Source: Atkinsonella hypoxylon
Lineage: Eukaryota; Ascomycota; Sordariomycetes; Hypocreales; Clavicipitaceae
DNA: 64,000 bases
NCBI GenBank assembly: GCA_000729835.1
Contig: JFHB01000004.1
Location: 310,001 to 374,000, forward strand
Direction: 5' to 3'
Part shown: positions 11,412-21,927 of the stretch, piece by piece
Layout: every line of letters starts with the position of its first letter
How positions within the stretch are numbered: the first letter of the stretch is position 1
Notes under the pieces: model-generated
Databases searched by the model: none
Seen by the model: only the letters and a program-made list of their open reading frames with translations
What the model was told of the DNA's origin: nothing
Position numbers and translations under genes: made by a program

Positions 11412-12184
11412 TTACAGCTCTTCGTGACCTTGAGCGTCATCAGTATCAGCGACGAGGGTCTTGACAACCTCAGCAGCTTCCGAAACTGCACCAACTACCT
11501 TTTCGCCAGCCTTTCGGGCTGCCCTCTCCTTTATGTCCTCTTTCTTGGGTTGGGGTACTCCTTCGATTCCAACCAGTTCAGTTTCGAAAACTTCATGCCA
11601 AAATGTGTCAGAACGCCACGATTGGACATATAAAGGAGGTGAGGCAGTAATGCGTACCCAATGTAGAACCAGGAGGAATTGGCCCAATACCACGCTCGCC
11701 ATAAGCCAACTCAGGTGGGATGGTCAAAGTTCTTGTAACCGTTAGCGGCCAGGACCCGCGAGAGGGGTTTTGCCAAACAGTAACGTAATCACCTTTTGTC
11801 TCCGATGCACATGTCTTTCAAACCTTGATCCCAGCTGTATCATGGTAAGTAGAGTCCAGAGGCCTAAAATAGAACATCAGGGTACTCTCACCCTTTGATG
11901 ACTTGTCCAGCCCCCAAGGTAAACTTAAGTGGTTGGCCTCTATCATAGCCTTGTGAAGTCAGCGCACAATTTTGAAGTACGGTTCAGACAGACTTACTGG
12001 CATCAAATTTCTCTCCAGAGCCACTCAGTGTGCCCTTGTAATGCATTGAGATTTGATCACCCTTCTGCGTTTTTCTGTCGCACTCCACGCTATGCGTATT
12101 ATCGATCTTGAGCCCATCAGCAGCAACGAGACCGATGGTGGCCGTGGCCAACACAGACAAGACGGCAGCAGACTTCATGGTCAT
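11412..12184 (-). CDS. FKBP-type peptidyl-prolyl isomerase, secretory pathway (FKBP2-like)
   Basis: Cis-trans prolyl isomerase of the FK506-binding family, predicted in the ER lumen. Model complement(join(11412..11590, 11658..11731, 11793..11834, 11892..11949, 11998..12184)), five exons, 179 aa, total exactly divisible by three. The first ~22 residues (KSAAVLSVLATATIGLVAA) are a signal peptide. The FKBP fold reads through the splices: FDAS/YDRGQPLKFTLGAGQVIKG/WDQGLKDMCIGDKR/TLTIPPELAYGERG and PPGSTLVFETELVGI. A lysine- and glutamate-rich C-terminal helix of about 40 residues follows and ends in HEEL, close to the HDEL/KDEL ER-retrieval signals. Start could be the Met at 12184 or the one two codons later at 12178. 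Confidence 0.93.
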
Positions 12185-12381
12185 ATACCTCAAAATATAA
12201 ATAGCTTCAATATTAAAGCTTACGCCAACAATGTGAGAGTTGGGGGTCGTGGGCAAGTATTGGGCCAAATATTGATTCAGCGATGGATGATATAGAGCAG
12301 TCTAGCCCAGCAGAGCAGGTCGAGATGATGCCAGGTTACTAAGATGGTGCGTCCAGTTGTGGACCCAACATTAGGTACCTA

Positions 12382-12707
12382 GGGGTGTACAGTAAATCTC
12401 AGGTCCAGACCATGGTCCAGAGTGGAGCCAGAGTGGGTGTAGATTTAGGCAGAATGGCATAAGCACACAGTATTAATTTCTAAGCAAGAGATCTAGAGTC
12501 TATAGAGCGCGCATTTTTATAGCACTATAAGCCTAGATATTAGTGCACTATAAGCCTAGATATTAGTGCATATACCACTAAATATAAAAATGTTGATTCG
12601 CACCAGCATATACAAAATGCTTCACCGCCTGCGAAAAATACACCCTTTTTGGCTCCACTCTGGACCAATGCACACATGGTCTGGACCTGAGATTTACTGG
12701 AACCCCC
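12382..12707. mobile_element. MITE-like element with long imperfect terminal inverted repeats
   Basis: About 326 bp. The arms match as inverted repeats: 12390-12414 is the exact reverse complement of 12675-12699 (25/25, core AAATCTCAGGTCCAGACC). 12414-12430 is the exact reverse complement of 12650-12666 (17/17, TCCAGAGTGGAGCC). The right arm carries about 8 extra bases between these blocks. GGGGT/AACCCC ends and GGGTGTA/TACACCC inner ends extend the pairing. The centre is AT-rich and carries a tandem duplication of about 22 bp. No coding frame is present, so this fits a non-autonomous DNA transposon. I could not identify a clear target-site duplication. Confidence 0.7.
12521..12574. repeat. 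Tandem 22-bp duplication inside the MITE-like element
   Basis: The unit ACTATAAGCCTAGATATTAG, preceded by GC and followed by T, occurs twice head to tail, each followed by TGCA. It lies in the AT-rich centre of the inverted-repeat element. Confidence 0.75.
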
Positions 12708-14600
12708 TGTGTTGAAGAATTTCTTTGTCTAATGCTAACCTGGAGAAAGTATAAGGCAGATGCTGCGTCAGCCTTCTGGCTCTTCTAAGAACAGCTGACG
12801 TCTTTTGCGCCTGGCCATTTTTAGTTTCGGCGTAATACCAGCCTCGACCGCCAGCCATCTTACGAGCTGACGGAGCATTCTAAAAATTGTACCTAGCATT
12901 TAGAATGCGGCATTAAAACAACACAGGTACGAGAATGAAGCCGGCCGCAACGTTCCGTTGGGAAGCCTTGTAGTGAAACAAGGCCATGAAGCATACTCCC
13001 GTGCAACGTAAGCGCAGTTCTACTTGCAGTGGTGAGGCTTGGCCAATGCTGGTGGCGTGTGCCTAGTGCCACGAAGAATAACCAACCTCAGGTCTACGCA
13101 AGGCTTGAGCTACGACAAGGCTGTCTACGGTACCTGCAGTAGGCATGCTCGCACTTGGATTTTGCAGCAAATCGTGGAGATACGATCAACGGCCACGTAC
13201 CTGTGCATAGATGATACTTGGGAGGTAGGTTTGCTCGGAACGCACTGTTGACATGCCGCCGACTTCGACCAACGTGGTTGGTGATCCGTGAAAAATGCAA
13301 ATGGCAGGATGATGATGGATAGGTTGCCTCTGCCACGGATACGTCTACCCTTGTGGGGTGTAGCGCATCGGCATCAAATCGCACCTGGATCGGCGGCGAG
13401 ACGACATTCATCAATACTACCAGACCGTATCTGACATTTCTGCCACAGATACCTACTGCATTGTCTAGCCGTCCCACACCCATGTACCTAGGTACCTAGT
13501 ACATGACAGATATAGATGGTTGGCAGCAGCTATATTCGCCAGTCTTTCCGCCGGAGACTGTGCTGTCACCTCGGTGCCTATTCTTGGCAGGCATAAGAAT
13601 TTTCTTAAAAAAAGTAATGTCTGCAAATTGACATTCCGCTGTGTCGTTAACTACTCCCCGGTATCATAGGGATGATTTGACGTATAAAAATGTAACTCTG
13701 GCAATCCGCAGACGTGGCACTGCCTCTGGTACTCGCATTGACATTGACGGGCAATAGCTTGGCCTGACCCCAATGATTGAGTGAAGCAGTGAGGGATACT
13801 TGCCAGAGCAAATCAGGCGATTCGCACAGCCACTGGGGCTTTACTCTCCTAGTGACTCAAAAAAACGCCAACAATATCCTTCATGAATGCCTAAGTGCGA
13901 GTCCTGATCCGGGATCTCCTTGATGTCGGGCTGGCCCAACCCAGTATCGTCAAGGCTTTTAACCCAATCAAGGAAAGGAACTACCTCTATTTCTCCGACG
14001 ACTCTAGGTCATTCGAGCTTTCGCGTCCGAGCCAGGGGTTTGTGGGGCTGAGGAACCCGGTTGGATTTGAGCCAGCTCTGGCATCGTGGAGATGAGATAT
14101 TGTTACCATTTCAATAGTCGCATGGAATATGCGAGGCTGCTCATGAAGGCACGACCTCCCAGTCAAGTGTGCAGAGCCACCACAACTGTGGCCCCATGGC
14201 CGATTCTGATCCCTTTGGGCGCCTCAGTCAGGGCTCGCAGTTTCTTACACCACGGGTACATGCATTTTGCCACTCTCGCCTCGTCTCTTCTCACCCTGAC
14301 ACTGTCTCTTGCCTCATTGATGTTTGGTGTTTATTGGAAGGAAGGGCTTCCGGCATCTACCTGCGTTTGCTGTCCAGTCAAGCGATGTTGCGCCTCGTTC
14401 TGGACCCCTGCCAACATTTCCTGTGAATCCATGGTGTTTGTCTCCGTCATAGCATGCGTTCAAAAACGTGCCTAAGCTTTGAGTCATTATGCCCGTGAAG
14501 CCATAGTCGAGGCAACCCAGCTCATCCCGGATTAGCCAGTGAGGCGGTTGTCTAATTTCAGATCTTGTATCCCTGCGGACAAAGGACTTTATTCTACGGT
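12708..14600. other. Intergenic region, no gene recognised
   Basis: Open frames here (13094-13483 on minus, 13895-14475 on plus) have no domain, no supporting splice sites and unusual composition for this window, so I do not call them genes. Around 13486-13500 the palindromic words TACCTAGGTA/CTAGGTACCTAG are stacked. TGACTCA-like words appear at about 13853, where a bZIP of the CPC1/AP-1 type could bind, but no gene start is near. Confidence 0.35.
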
Positions 14601-14607
14601 TTCACCT

Positions 14608-14618
14608 GTATATAAATA
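14608..14618 (+). promoter_or_regulatory. TATA box of the small gene at 14717
   Basis: GTATATAAATATA lies about 105 bp before the ATG. It is followed by a leader rich in CAAC, TCAATC and CTTCAAG words, a composition typical of strongly or conditionally expressed fungal genes. Confidence 0.6.
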
Positions 14619-14716
14619 TACCCAGTTGTTGCTATGAAAAGTCAGCTTCCAACGCTATTCTTCAACATCAGTCTCAATCTTCAAGACAACATTCCACAAA
14701 GCTTCCGCTAGCAATA

Positions 14717-15049
14717 ATGAGTGGTCCCTATAAAGTTCAAGTACATCAACAAACGAGCCGCGTGCCCTCCGTGGAAAGCGCCTCCAGCGACTTATACGCC
14801 CCTTCTACGTCCTCCAATTCCAGCACTTCATCATGGTCGCCTGGCGCGTACCGCCAGTATGGGGCTAGTAAGAGTCATCCTGCACGAATATGTGTCTTTC
14901 CCGTTTTCTTAACCCCTTCGAAACTAGAAAACCACGTCGTCGAGGTGACAAGTTCTTCGAATGGGGTCAGCGTTATCAGCCACAAGCGTAGAGCTTATGA
15001 ATTTGAGGCTCCTAGTCCAGACTATTGTGGATCGTACTCGCGGTCGTGA
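14717..15049 (+). CDS. Small Ser-rich protein of unknown function with an in-frame 60-nt intron
   Basis: Preferred model join(14717..14867, 14928..15049), 90 aa. The intron 14868-14927 has GTAAGA donor, a CTTAAC branch site and CTAG acceptor. Because it is 60 nt and contains no stop, an unspliced message would give a 110-aa variant with a Pro/Phe-containing insert. The N-terminal half is Ser/Thr-rich (STSSNSSTSSWSPGAY). The C-terminal half (NHVVEVTSSSNGVSVISHKR) is more ordered, and the protein ends in PSPDYCGSYSRS. There is no signal peptide or membrane segment. The TATA box and pyrimidine-rich leader upstream support a real, perhaps developmentally or stress-regulated gene. I do not recognise the family. 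Confidence 0.65.
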   Translation: MSGPYKVQVHQQTSRVPSVESASSDLYAPSTSSNSSTSSWSPGAYRQYGASKSHPARICVFPVFLTPSKLENHVVEVTSSSNGVSVISHKRRAYEFEAPSPDYCGSYSRS

Positions 15050-15771
15050 CATACCTTAATGGCAACACATCATGTGTCGGTGTTGCAGTCTGGGGATATG
15101 AAGGGTGTTATAGAGATGCATTTCATCGGTCTGTGTATTTTCGGCGGTAATGAAGTATGGGATCTGTAGTTTCATGAGTCGAAGCGCCGCTTATTGGTGG
15201 CAAAACACAAACAGTGGCAGTAGTCTGTACTTTCATTATCAAGTTGTCCTTTATTAGTATATAGAGGACTCATGGCGACCAGGCAATTGTTTTTTGAACT
15301 GTTTAACCACATAGACATTCTTGGATAAACTAGCAAATAAAAAAGTCGAATTTCAACCCATCACTTCCATTGCCGGAGTACGAAGTCATAAAGCGGGCGT
15401 GCGAAGACCTTGGACTTATAAGTTGAGCTGTTGTCATGGATAAGAACCCAAGAGAGCGCCTGATTATGCCTCGACGCTCCCTTGAGATAATTTTGGCTTC
15501 CATAGGACTGTTGTATCACAAAGGATATTGAAGGAGCACTTATCAGCACTCATCCTGGGAGCTTACTTTCCCTGAATGACAGGTATCAACTCGGTCATGT
15601 AATGCTAACTGGCACCAGTTGTTGAGTAGCCTATATCGACCACGATCATCAGACGGAGTGTAAAGCATAAATTGTACTGATCAAATATGGAGAGAGTATG
15701 AATTTGTTCGAAGACGTAGTGTTCGGCCAAACTAGATTTGCGAATTCATATTCTCAGTCATTTCCATAATA
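15050..15771. other. Convergent intergenic stretch, no gene recognised
   Basis: It lies between the small plus-strand gene and the minus-strand RPEL gene and should contain both 3' ends. The minus-strand frame at 15361-15549 has no supporting features. Confidence 0.4.
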
Positions 15772-16316
15772 TCAAGCACCACCCTCACGCTTTGCATACT
15801 CGTCTTCGATTGCTTCTTCATATTTCTGTGCAGCTGTCCGTGGATCCTCGCGCAGAACACCATCTTTTACTAGTTCTTCCGGGCTTGGACGGTGTGATAT
15901 CTTGTTATTTAGCTTATCTTCTAGCATGCTTCTCTCAAGCTAGATCTATGTTAGTGGCATGCGGGCATCCACTATGTCGTACTAGGAGTAAAGTGCTCAG
16001 AATTCATACCTCCTTTTGATTTGCAATGATGCCAGGTGCTGCTGAGGAAGCTGGAAGAATATTTTCTATAGACAGTTCTGATTAGCTTGATATATATATA
16101 AGAGAGAAGGGGGGGGGGGGGGGGGTTGGTTTGAAATTGCTGCAGCAATCATTGTAGGTGATGGTGAGCGGGGTACACACTGTCTACAAGCTCCGTACGA
16201 TCTGGGCGATGCATTAGGTGGTTCTCAAGTGAATTCTTTCTGGCAGTGTCAGGGCGAATTGGCGAAATAGGAGTCTTATCAACAACCTGAGGTTGATGCT
16301 CGACTGGGGCAGACAT
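15772..16316 (-). CDS. Two-repeat RPEL protein (probable G-actin-binding)
   Basis: Model complement(join(15772..15939, 16010..16065, 16181..16316)), 119 aa, splices in phase. Two RPEL repeats are visible: residues about 30-50, LENHLMHRPDRTELVDKNIL, and about 70-93, LEDKLNNKISHRPSPEELVK followed by DGVL. RPEL repeats bind monomeric actin in MRTF and Phactr proteins (family knowledge), and short two-repeat RPEL proteins occur across fungi. The rest is a Pro-rich N-terminus and a charged helical C-terminus (AAQKYEEAIEDEYAKREGG). There is no signal or membrane segment, so it is cytosolic or nuclear. The first intron (16066-16180) carries a run of about 17 G. The gene is divergent from class I myosin. 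The Met at 16316 is preferred over an upstream Met in low-complexity sequence. Confidence 0.88.
16066..16180 (-). repeat. Poly-G tract inside RPEL intron 1
   Basis: On the plus strand, TATATATATA AGAGAGAA is followed at about 16109-16125 by an uninterrupted run of about 17 G. It lies wholly in the first intron. The exact length is uncertain because such runs are error-prone in sequencing. Confidence 0.6.
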
Positions 16317-17645
16317 GTTGAACCGATCTGATATTTGCAGGGAAAATAGATGCTCGGCCACTGAGGATGTCTGGTGGATGGATGGATGGATCGAAGTCTG
16401 AGTGGTAGACCAGCGGTGGACTGAGAGACGACGTGACATCATGTGGGCGAAGAACGCTTTATCTGTTTTAAGGTAGGCTCTCTGGATGTGGCACCCAATG
16501 GGGTACCCATTTGGTGGTCGAGCTATTTATTAATCACACTCTTACGTTTAACAGTGCATACAGACAGCTGCAAATGGCTATAGTTGTAAACTGTTGATCC
16601 GCCAGTCACGGAGATATTTCGCGTTCGCCAAGTGAGCGGCCTGCATTGCCAAGCTGAGGTGTGTCAACTACCCCGCAATCGAGCACGGCAAGGACGCGCT
16701 GGTACACTCTCGCTTCTTGTAATCTTGTAAAGGCTGGTTACTAACACCAGTACGTAGTAGACAGCACTTCCTCGACCGCAAAGTTCCGTCCAGTAGTTTC
16801 TGTGCTGACCGCAAACAGCTTTTCCGAACTGTAATTTGGACAGAAATTTTTTTCGTTGAGCTCCCAAGCCGAAATAAGGCTGATAGATATGGCCCATGAA
16901 CTGTCGACCGTGGGCTTAGACGTGACAAATTAAAAACCTCCACTTCTGCTCATCGAAAGCCGTTGTTGATATTGTGTGGGAGCTGTGGCGTAAACTGCAC
17001 AATGACGACAAGTGTTGTGGCGTTGTAGAAATATCGATGCCATTCAGGCTGCTGAAGCTCAGACTTGACCTTTTCTCAATTCGCCAAATGTTTATTCCCA
17101 CAAAAACAAAAATAATAAAAATAATAAAGATGACTCAGTATTGCCATTGATACTATAATTAGCGGCCAACAGTTGGAAGAAAGGACTCACCGTTAAGACT
17201 AAGGATAAACGCCGTGTTGCAACATATTGCACTGCAAGAAGGGCACTTTTGTGCCGGAAAATCGCATTTCAAAGATTCTCAATTCTGTGAAATGAAATTT
17301 CCTCTCGATCGCATATAATCATGGTGAACTTCCTACGCCGCTGATTGGTGTCCTTAAAAGGAGCCCCGGGCTATGCCTAAACGGAAAATCGTCGGCGCTT
17401 CGTCATCATTGAGCCAGGCACCATATTATCTATCTGGAGGTTCGATCATAGTTGAACCCAGCCACAGTCCCGCATTCGTAGAACAAAGGCGGAAATGGCG
17501 ATGCCAGAAGTGCGTCCTTTCTAACCAACAAATTTATTCCTTCATCTAAGTTGCCGTCTATTCCTTTTCCTTAAAATCTATCCATGGATGGATGAAGGCG
17601 ACATAGCCATAAACTGCATCGTCTTCTCCAGATCGTTGTCTTATC
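16317..17645. promoter_or_regulatory. Head-to-head intergenic region between RPEL protein and myosin I
   Basis: 1.3 kb separates the two start codons, and both promoters must lie within it. Minus-strand frames around 16664-16943 have no recognisable domain. A long C/T-rich stretch just before 17646 looks like the myosin 5' leader. Confidence 0.45.
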
Positions 17646-20600
17646 ATGGTAAGAAATTCAGTTGTTCCGAATTAACTTCGACCCTTGCTATGGAGATAGG
17701 TTGTAGCCTAACATGCTCTGCGTTCTCCTCGCCTCCTAACAGGGTGTATCAAGACGTCCGAAGGACAAAGCTGCTCGCAAGTCCCAACCTGGTGCTTCAG
17801 GTTCGCAAAATGCCAGCGGTGGCCGGCCCAAAAAAGCCACATTCGAATCGACTAAAAAGAAGGAGATTGGAGTTTCAGATCTGACCTTGTTGAGCAAGGT
17901 CTCGAACGAGGCTATCAATGAGAATTTGAAGAAACGTTTCGATGGCGCCGAGATTTACACGTACATCGGCCATGTACTGGTCTCTGTGAACCCGTTTCGC
18001 GATCTTGGCATCTACACTGACCAAGTTCTCGGCAGCTACAGAGGCAAGAACCGCTTGGAGATGCCTCCCCATGTGTTTGCAATCGCTGAGTCGGCGTACT
18101 ACAACATGAAGGCATACCACGACAATCAATGCGTCATCATATCGGGCGAATCCGGAGCGGGCAAAACAGAGGCGGCCAAGCGCATTATGCAATATATCGC
18201 GAATGTCTCCGGGGAGCAGTCAGGCGATATCAAGAAGATCAAAGAAATGGTTCTGGCAACCAATCCTCTACTAGAATCCTTTGGAAATGCTAAAACTCTT
18301 CGAAATAATAATTCTTCGAGGTTTGGCAAATACCTCCAAATTCATTTCAACTCCACTGGCGAACCGGTAGGGGCCGACATCACCAACTATCTCCTCGAAA
18401 AGTCACGAGTTGTTGGCCAGATCACCAACGAGCGAAACTTCCACATTTTCTACCAATTCACCAAAGGTGCCTCGAAACAATATCAGGAACTTTTCGGGAT
18501 ACAAAAACCAGAAACTTACGTTTTTACGAACCGCTCCAAATGCTTCGACGTCGATGGCATTGACGATATCGCCGACTTTCAAGATACATTGAATGCAATG
18601 AAGATCATTGGCCTCAGCCAATCCGAGCAGGACGAGATCTTTCGCATGCTGGCAGTTATCCTATGGATCGGCAACATCCAGTTCCAGGAGGACGACAATG
18701 GCTACGCCTCCGTTGTGGATCAGTCTGTTGTGGCATTCGTAGCGTATCTCATGGAAGTCACTCCAGAGGAACTGATACATGCAATTACTATCCGCATTTT
18801 GACGCCACGAAATGGTGAAGTCATAGAATCACCAGCAAACCCCGCGCAAGCCACTGCTACTCGTGACGCCCTGGCCAAGGCAGTGTATTACAATCTCTTT
18901 GACTGGATTGTCGAGAGAATCAACAAGTCACTCAAGTCCAGGCAATCATCGGCAAATACTATTGGAATTTTGGACATCTACGGGTTCGAAATTTTCGAGA
19001 AGAATAGCTTCGAGCAACTATGTATCAACTACGTGAATGAGAAACTCCAGCAGATCTTCATCCAGCTAACCCTGAAGACTGAGCAGGAGGAATATGCTCG
19101 AGAGAAGATTCAATGGACGCCCATCAACTACTTTGACAACAAAGTTGTGTGCGACTTGATCGAACAGATACGTCCGCCTGGGATCTTCTCCGCCATGAAG
19201 GATGCTACCAAAACTGCTCATGCTGACCCTGCCGCCTGTGATCGAACATTCATGCAAAGCATCAACGGTATGTCTCACGCTCATTTGACTCCTCGCCAGG
19301 GGAGTTTCATTATAAAGCACTACGCTGGAGACGTCTCGTACACGGTAGATGGCATAACAGATAAGAACAAAGATCAGCTCCTAAAGGGCCTTCTTAACCT
19401 CTTCCAACGGAGCGGAAATCAGTTTGTGCATACGTTATTCCCCCAGCAAGTGGACCAAGATAACCGAAAGCAACCACCCTCCGCAGGAGACCGCATCAGA
19501 ACTTCAGCGAATGCACTAGTGGAAACGCTGATGAAATGTCAACCCTCGTACATTCGTACGATAAAACCAAACGAAAATAAGTCGCCCACTGAATACAATA
19601 GCCCCAACGTACTTCACCAAATCAAATATCTTGGTTTGCAAGAGAATGTTCGTATTCGACGTGCCGGATTCGCCTACCGACAGTCTTTCGATAAATTTGT
19701 TGAGCGCTTCTTCCTTCTGTCCCCAGCTACGTCGTATGCCGGCGAATATACATGGCAAGGATCTACAGAAGACGCAGTCAAGCAGATTCTGAAGGATACA
19801 AGTATTCCTAAGGAAGAATGGCAGCTTGGCGTCACCAAAGCCTTTATTAAGGCTCCCGAGACGCTCTTTGCATTAGAGCACATGCGTGACAGGTATTGGC
19901 ATAATATGGCCACACGCATTCAGCGAATGTGGCGCGCGTATCTGGCTTACCGTGCAGAATCCGCAACCCGCATACAACGAATGTGGCGGAAGAAGCGTAC
20001 AGGTGCGGAGTACCTGCAACTCCGAGATCACGGACACAGGTTACTGCAAGGTCGAAAGGAGCGCAGACGAATGAGTCTTCTCGGGTCTCGACGATTCCTG
20101 GGTGACTACCTCGGCGTCAATGCGACCATTGGACCAGGTGCCCAGATCAAGAATGCCGCTAATATCGGATCAAACGAGCGGGTGGTTTTCTCCTGTCGCG
20201 GGGAGATCCTGGAAGCAAAGTTTGGTCGGTCTAGCAAACCGAGTCCTCGATTGATTATCGTTACAAATAGCAAGTTTTACGTCATCGCTCAATTTCTCGC
20301 CAGCGGCCATATTCAGATCGTCGTGGAACGGGCTATTCCTCTCGGAGCGATCAAATTTGTCGGGACGTCTTCATGTAGAGACGACTGGTTTTCACTTGGG
20401 GTAGGATCAGCTCAGGAAGCTGATGCTTTGATGAATTGCGTGCTCAAAACCGAAATGTTCACACAAATGCAGCGGGTAATGCCAGGCGGGTTCAATCTCA
20501 GAATCGGCGAGGTCATAGAATATGCGAAGAAACCGAACAAGCTTCAGCAAGTTAAAGTGATCAAAGATTCCCAGCAACCAGAGGACTTTTATAAGAGCGG

Positions 20601-21463
20601 TGCCATACATACTCAGCAGGGCGAGCTAGCTACGTCGGTGTCACGGCCAATGCCGAAAGCAAAGCAAGTTCCTCCTCGTCCCATTACCCATGGCAAACTT
20701 ATCAAGCCTGGCGGTCCTGGCGGCCGACCTTCAAGGCTTATCGGAAACAGAACAGCACAACCAAGACCTGGAGCAGGTCCAAGGGCAGTGCCTCAGCCTC
20801 CAGCAGTTGTAGAGGCTAGTTCATCAACTCCGGCAGCAATCAACACAGCTCACGAAGCCAGTTCGGTAGCAAGTAAACCTCTGCCGAGCCATATCAAGAA
20901 TCAAGGCAGTATTAGTTCTGCAGCAACTCGAGCGCCTCCTCCTCCTCCACCCGCCGCAGCTCCTCGGCCGAAGACCATGGCTAGAGTACTGTATGACTTC
21001 AATGGGCAGAGGGACAACGAGCTGTCAATTAAAGCTGGAGATATGCTGGAAATTGTGCAGAAAGAGAACAATGGTATGTGCCTTTTTCTATTCCTCAATG
21101 GTCATGGCTAGCCTAAATGTCCGAACTAACGCTTGGTCAGGGTGGTGGCTGGCTAAAAATGATCTTGGTCAAGCTTGGGTCCCTGCCGCTTATGTAGAGG
21201 AACAAGCGGCACCTGCTCCACGGCCTCCGCCCGCTCCACCAGCAGCCAAATCGAAACCAACACCTCCTGCAAAGCGCCCTGCAGCAGGACGCAAGCCTGC
21301 TGAATTAGCTCAGAGGGATTCTGGCCTTGGTCTTAACGGGGCAAGTGGTTCAGAGGGTAGTCGTAGCAACACACCTACGCCTAGTCTGGCAGGTAGCTTG
21401 GCTGATGCTCTTCTGGCGAGGAAGAACGCCATGCAGAAGGATAAGGAGGATGACGACTGGTGA
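17646..21463 (+). CDS. myoA: Class I myosin heavy chain (MyoA/Myo5 type)
   Basis: Actin-based motor for endocytic patches and polarised hyphal growth. Model join(17646..17648, 17743..21073, 21141..21463), 1218 aa; the first coding exon is the ATG alone. The motor domain spans about residues 50-720, with P-loop GESGAGKT (136-143), switch I NNNSSRFGK and switch II DIYGFEIFE. Two IQ motifs follow (ATRIQRMWRAYLAYR and ATRIQRMWRKKR) for calmodulin. Then come a TH1 lipid-binding tail, a Pro/Ala-rich TH2 region and an SH3 domain (ARVLYDFNGQRDNELSIKAG, continuing across the last intron into GWWLAKNDLGQAWVP). The C-terminus is acidic (KEDDDW), the Arp2/3-activating element. The TEDS position appears to be Glu360 (RNGEVIES), not a phosphorylatable Ser. 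In Fusarium this protein is the phenamacril target (established); sensitivity here is not predicted. It shares its upstream region with the RPEL gene. Confidence 0.97.
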
Positions 21464-21927
21464 AGTAATTCGTATCGTTTCTATAAGATGATTGCCGGGC
21501 AAGCGATTCTATTTTGAAGTACCTAGAAATTACAGAGTAGACACAAATGAAATGATTGTGATAATTTCATGGAGTTTGATGTTAAGTGCAAATTATAACC
21601 CATGACTGACTCCAAAGTTTGGCTACAATGACGGTCCCTCATAGTGTGTAAACCACTACTTATGCTCTGCAATGTAGTCAGGAATCTGCCAACAACCGCC
21701 AGTAGCGGTCGACTGTAGTAGGATATTACTGAGACCTCGACAGCCGGGCTGTTGTGGTTCATTATAATTTATTCTCCACTTTCTTCCATTTTAGCATATT
21801 TGGTATAATCCGAATTATTATCATTTTGTTTCTACGATCTCATTTATAATCAGATTTGATGCATATGTCCGCTGACTTGCCCCCCGTGTAGGCGGGGAGC
21901 ATCAACAACAGCCTGTTCTGTTGAAGG
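21464..21927. other. Convergent intergenic stretch between myosin I and PFA4
   Basis: AT-rich sequence with ATAATTTATT/CATTTATAAT words suited to 3' ends of both convergent genes. No gene seen. Confidence 0.4.

Noticed and set aside
13895..14475. Overlapping plus-strand frames as a gene between the MITE and the small gene
   Set aside because: No domain, no coherent splice model, and the next gene's promoter follows directly.
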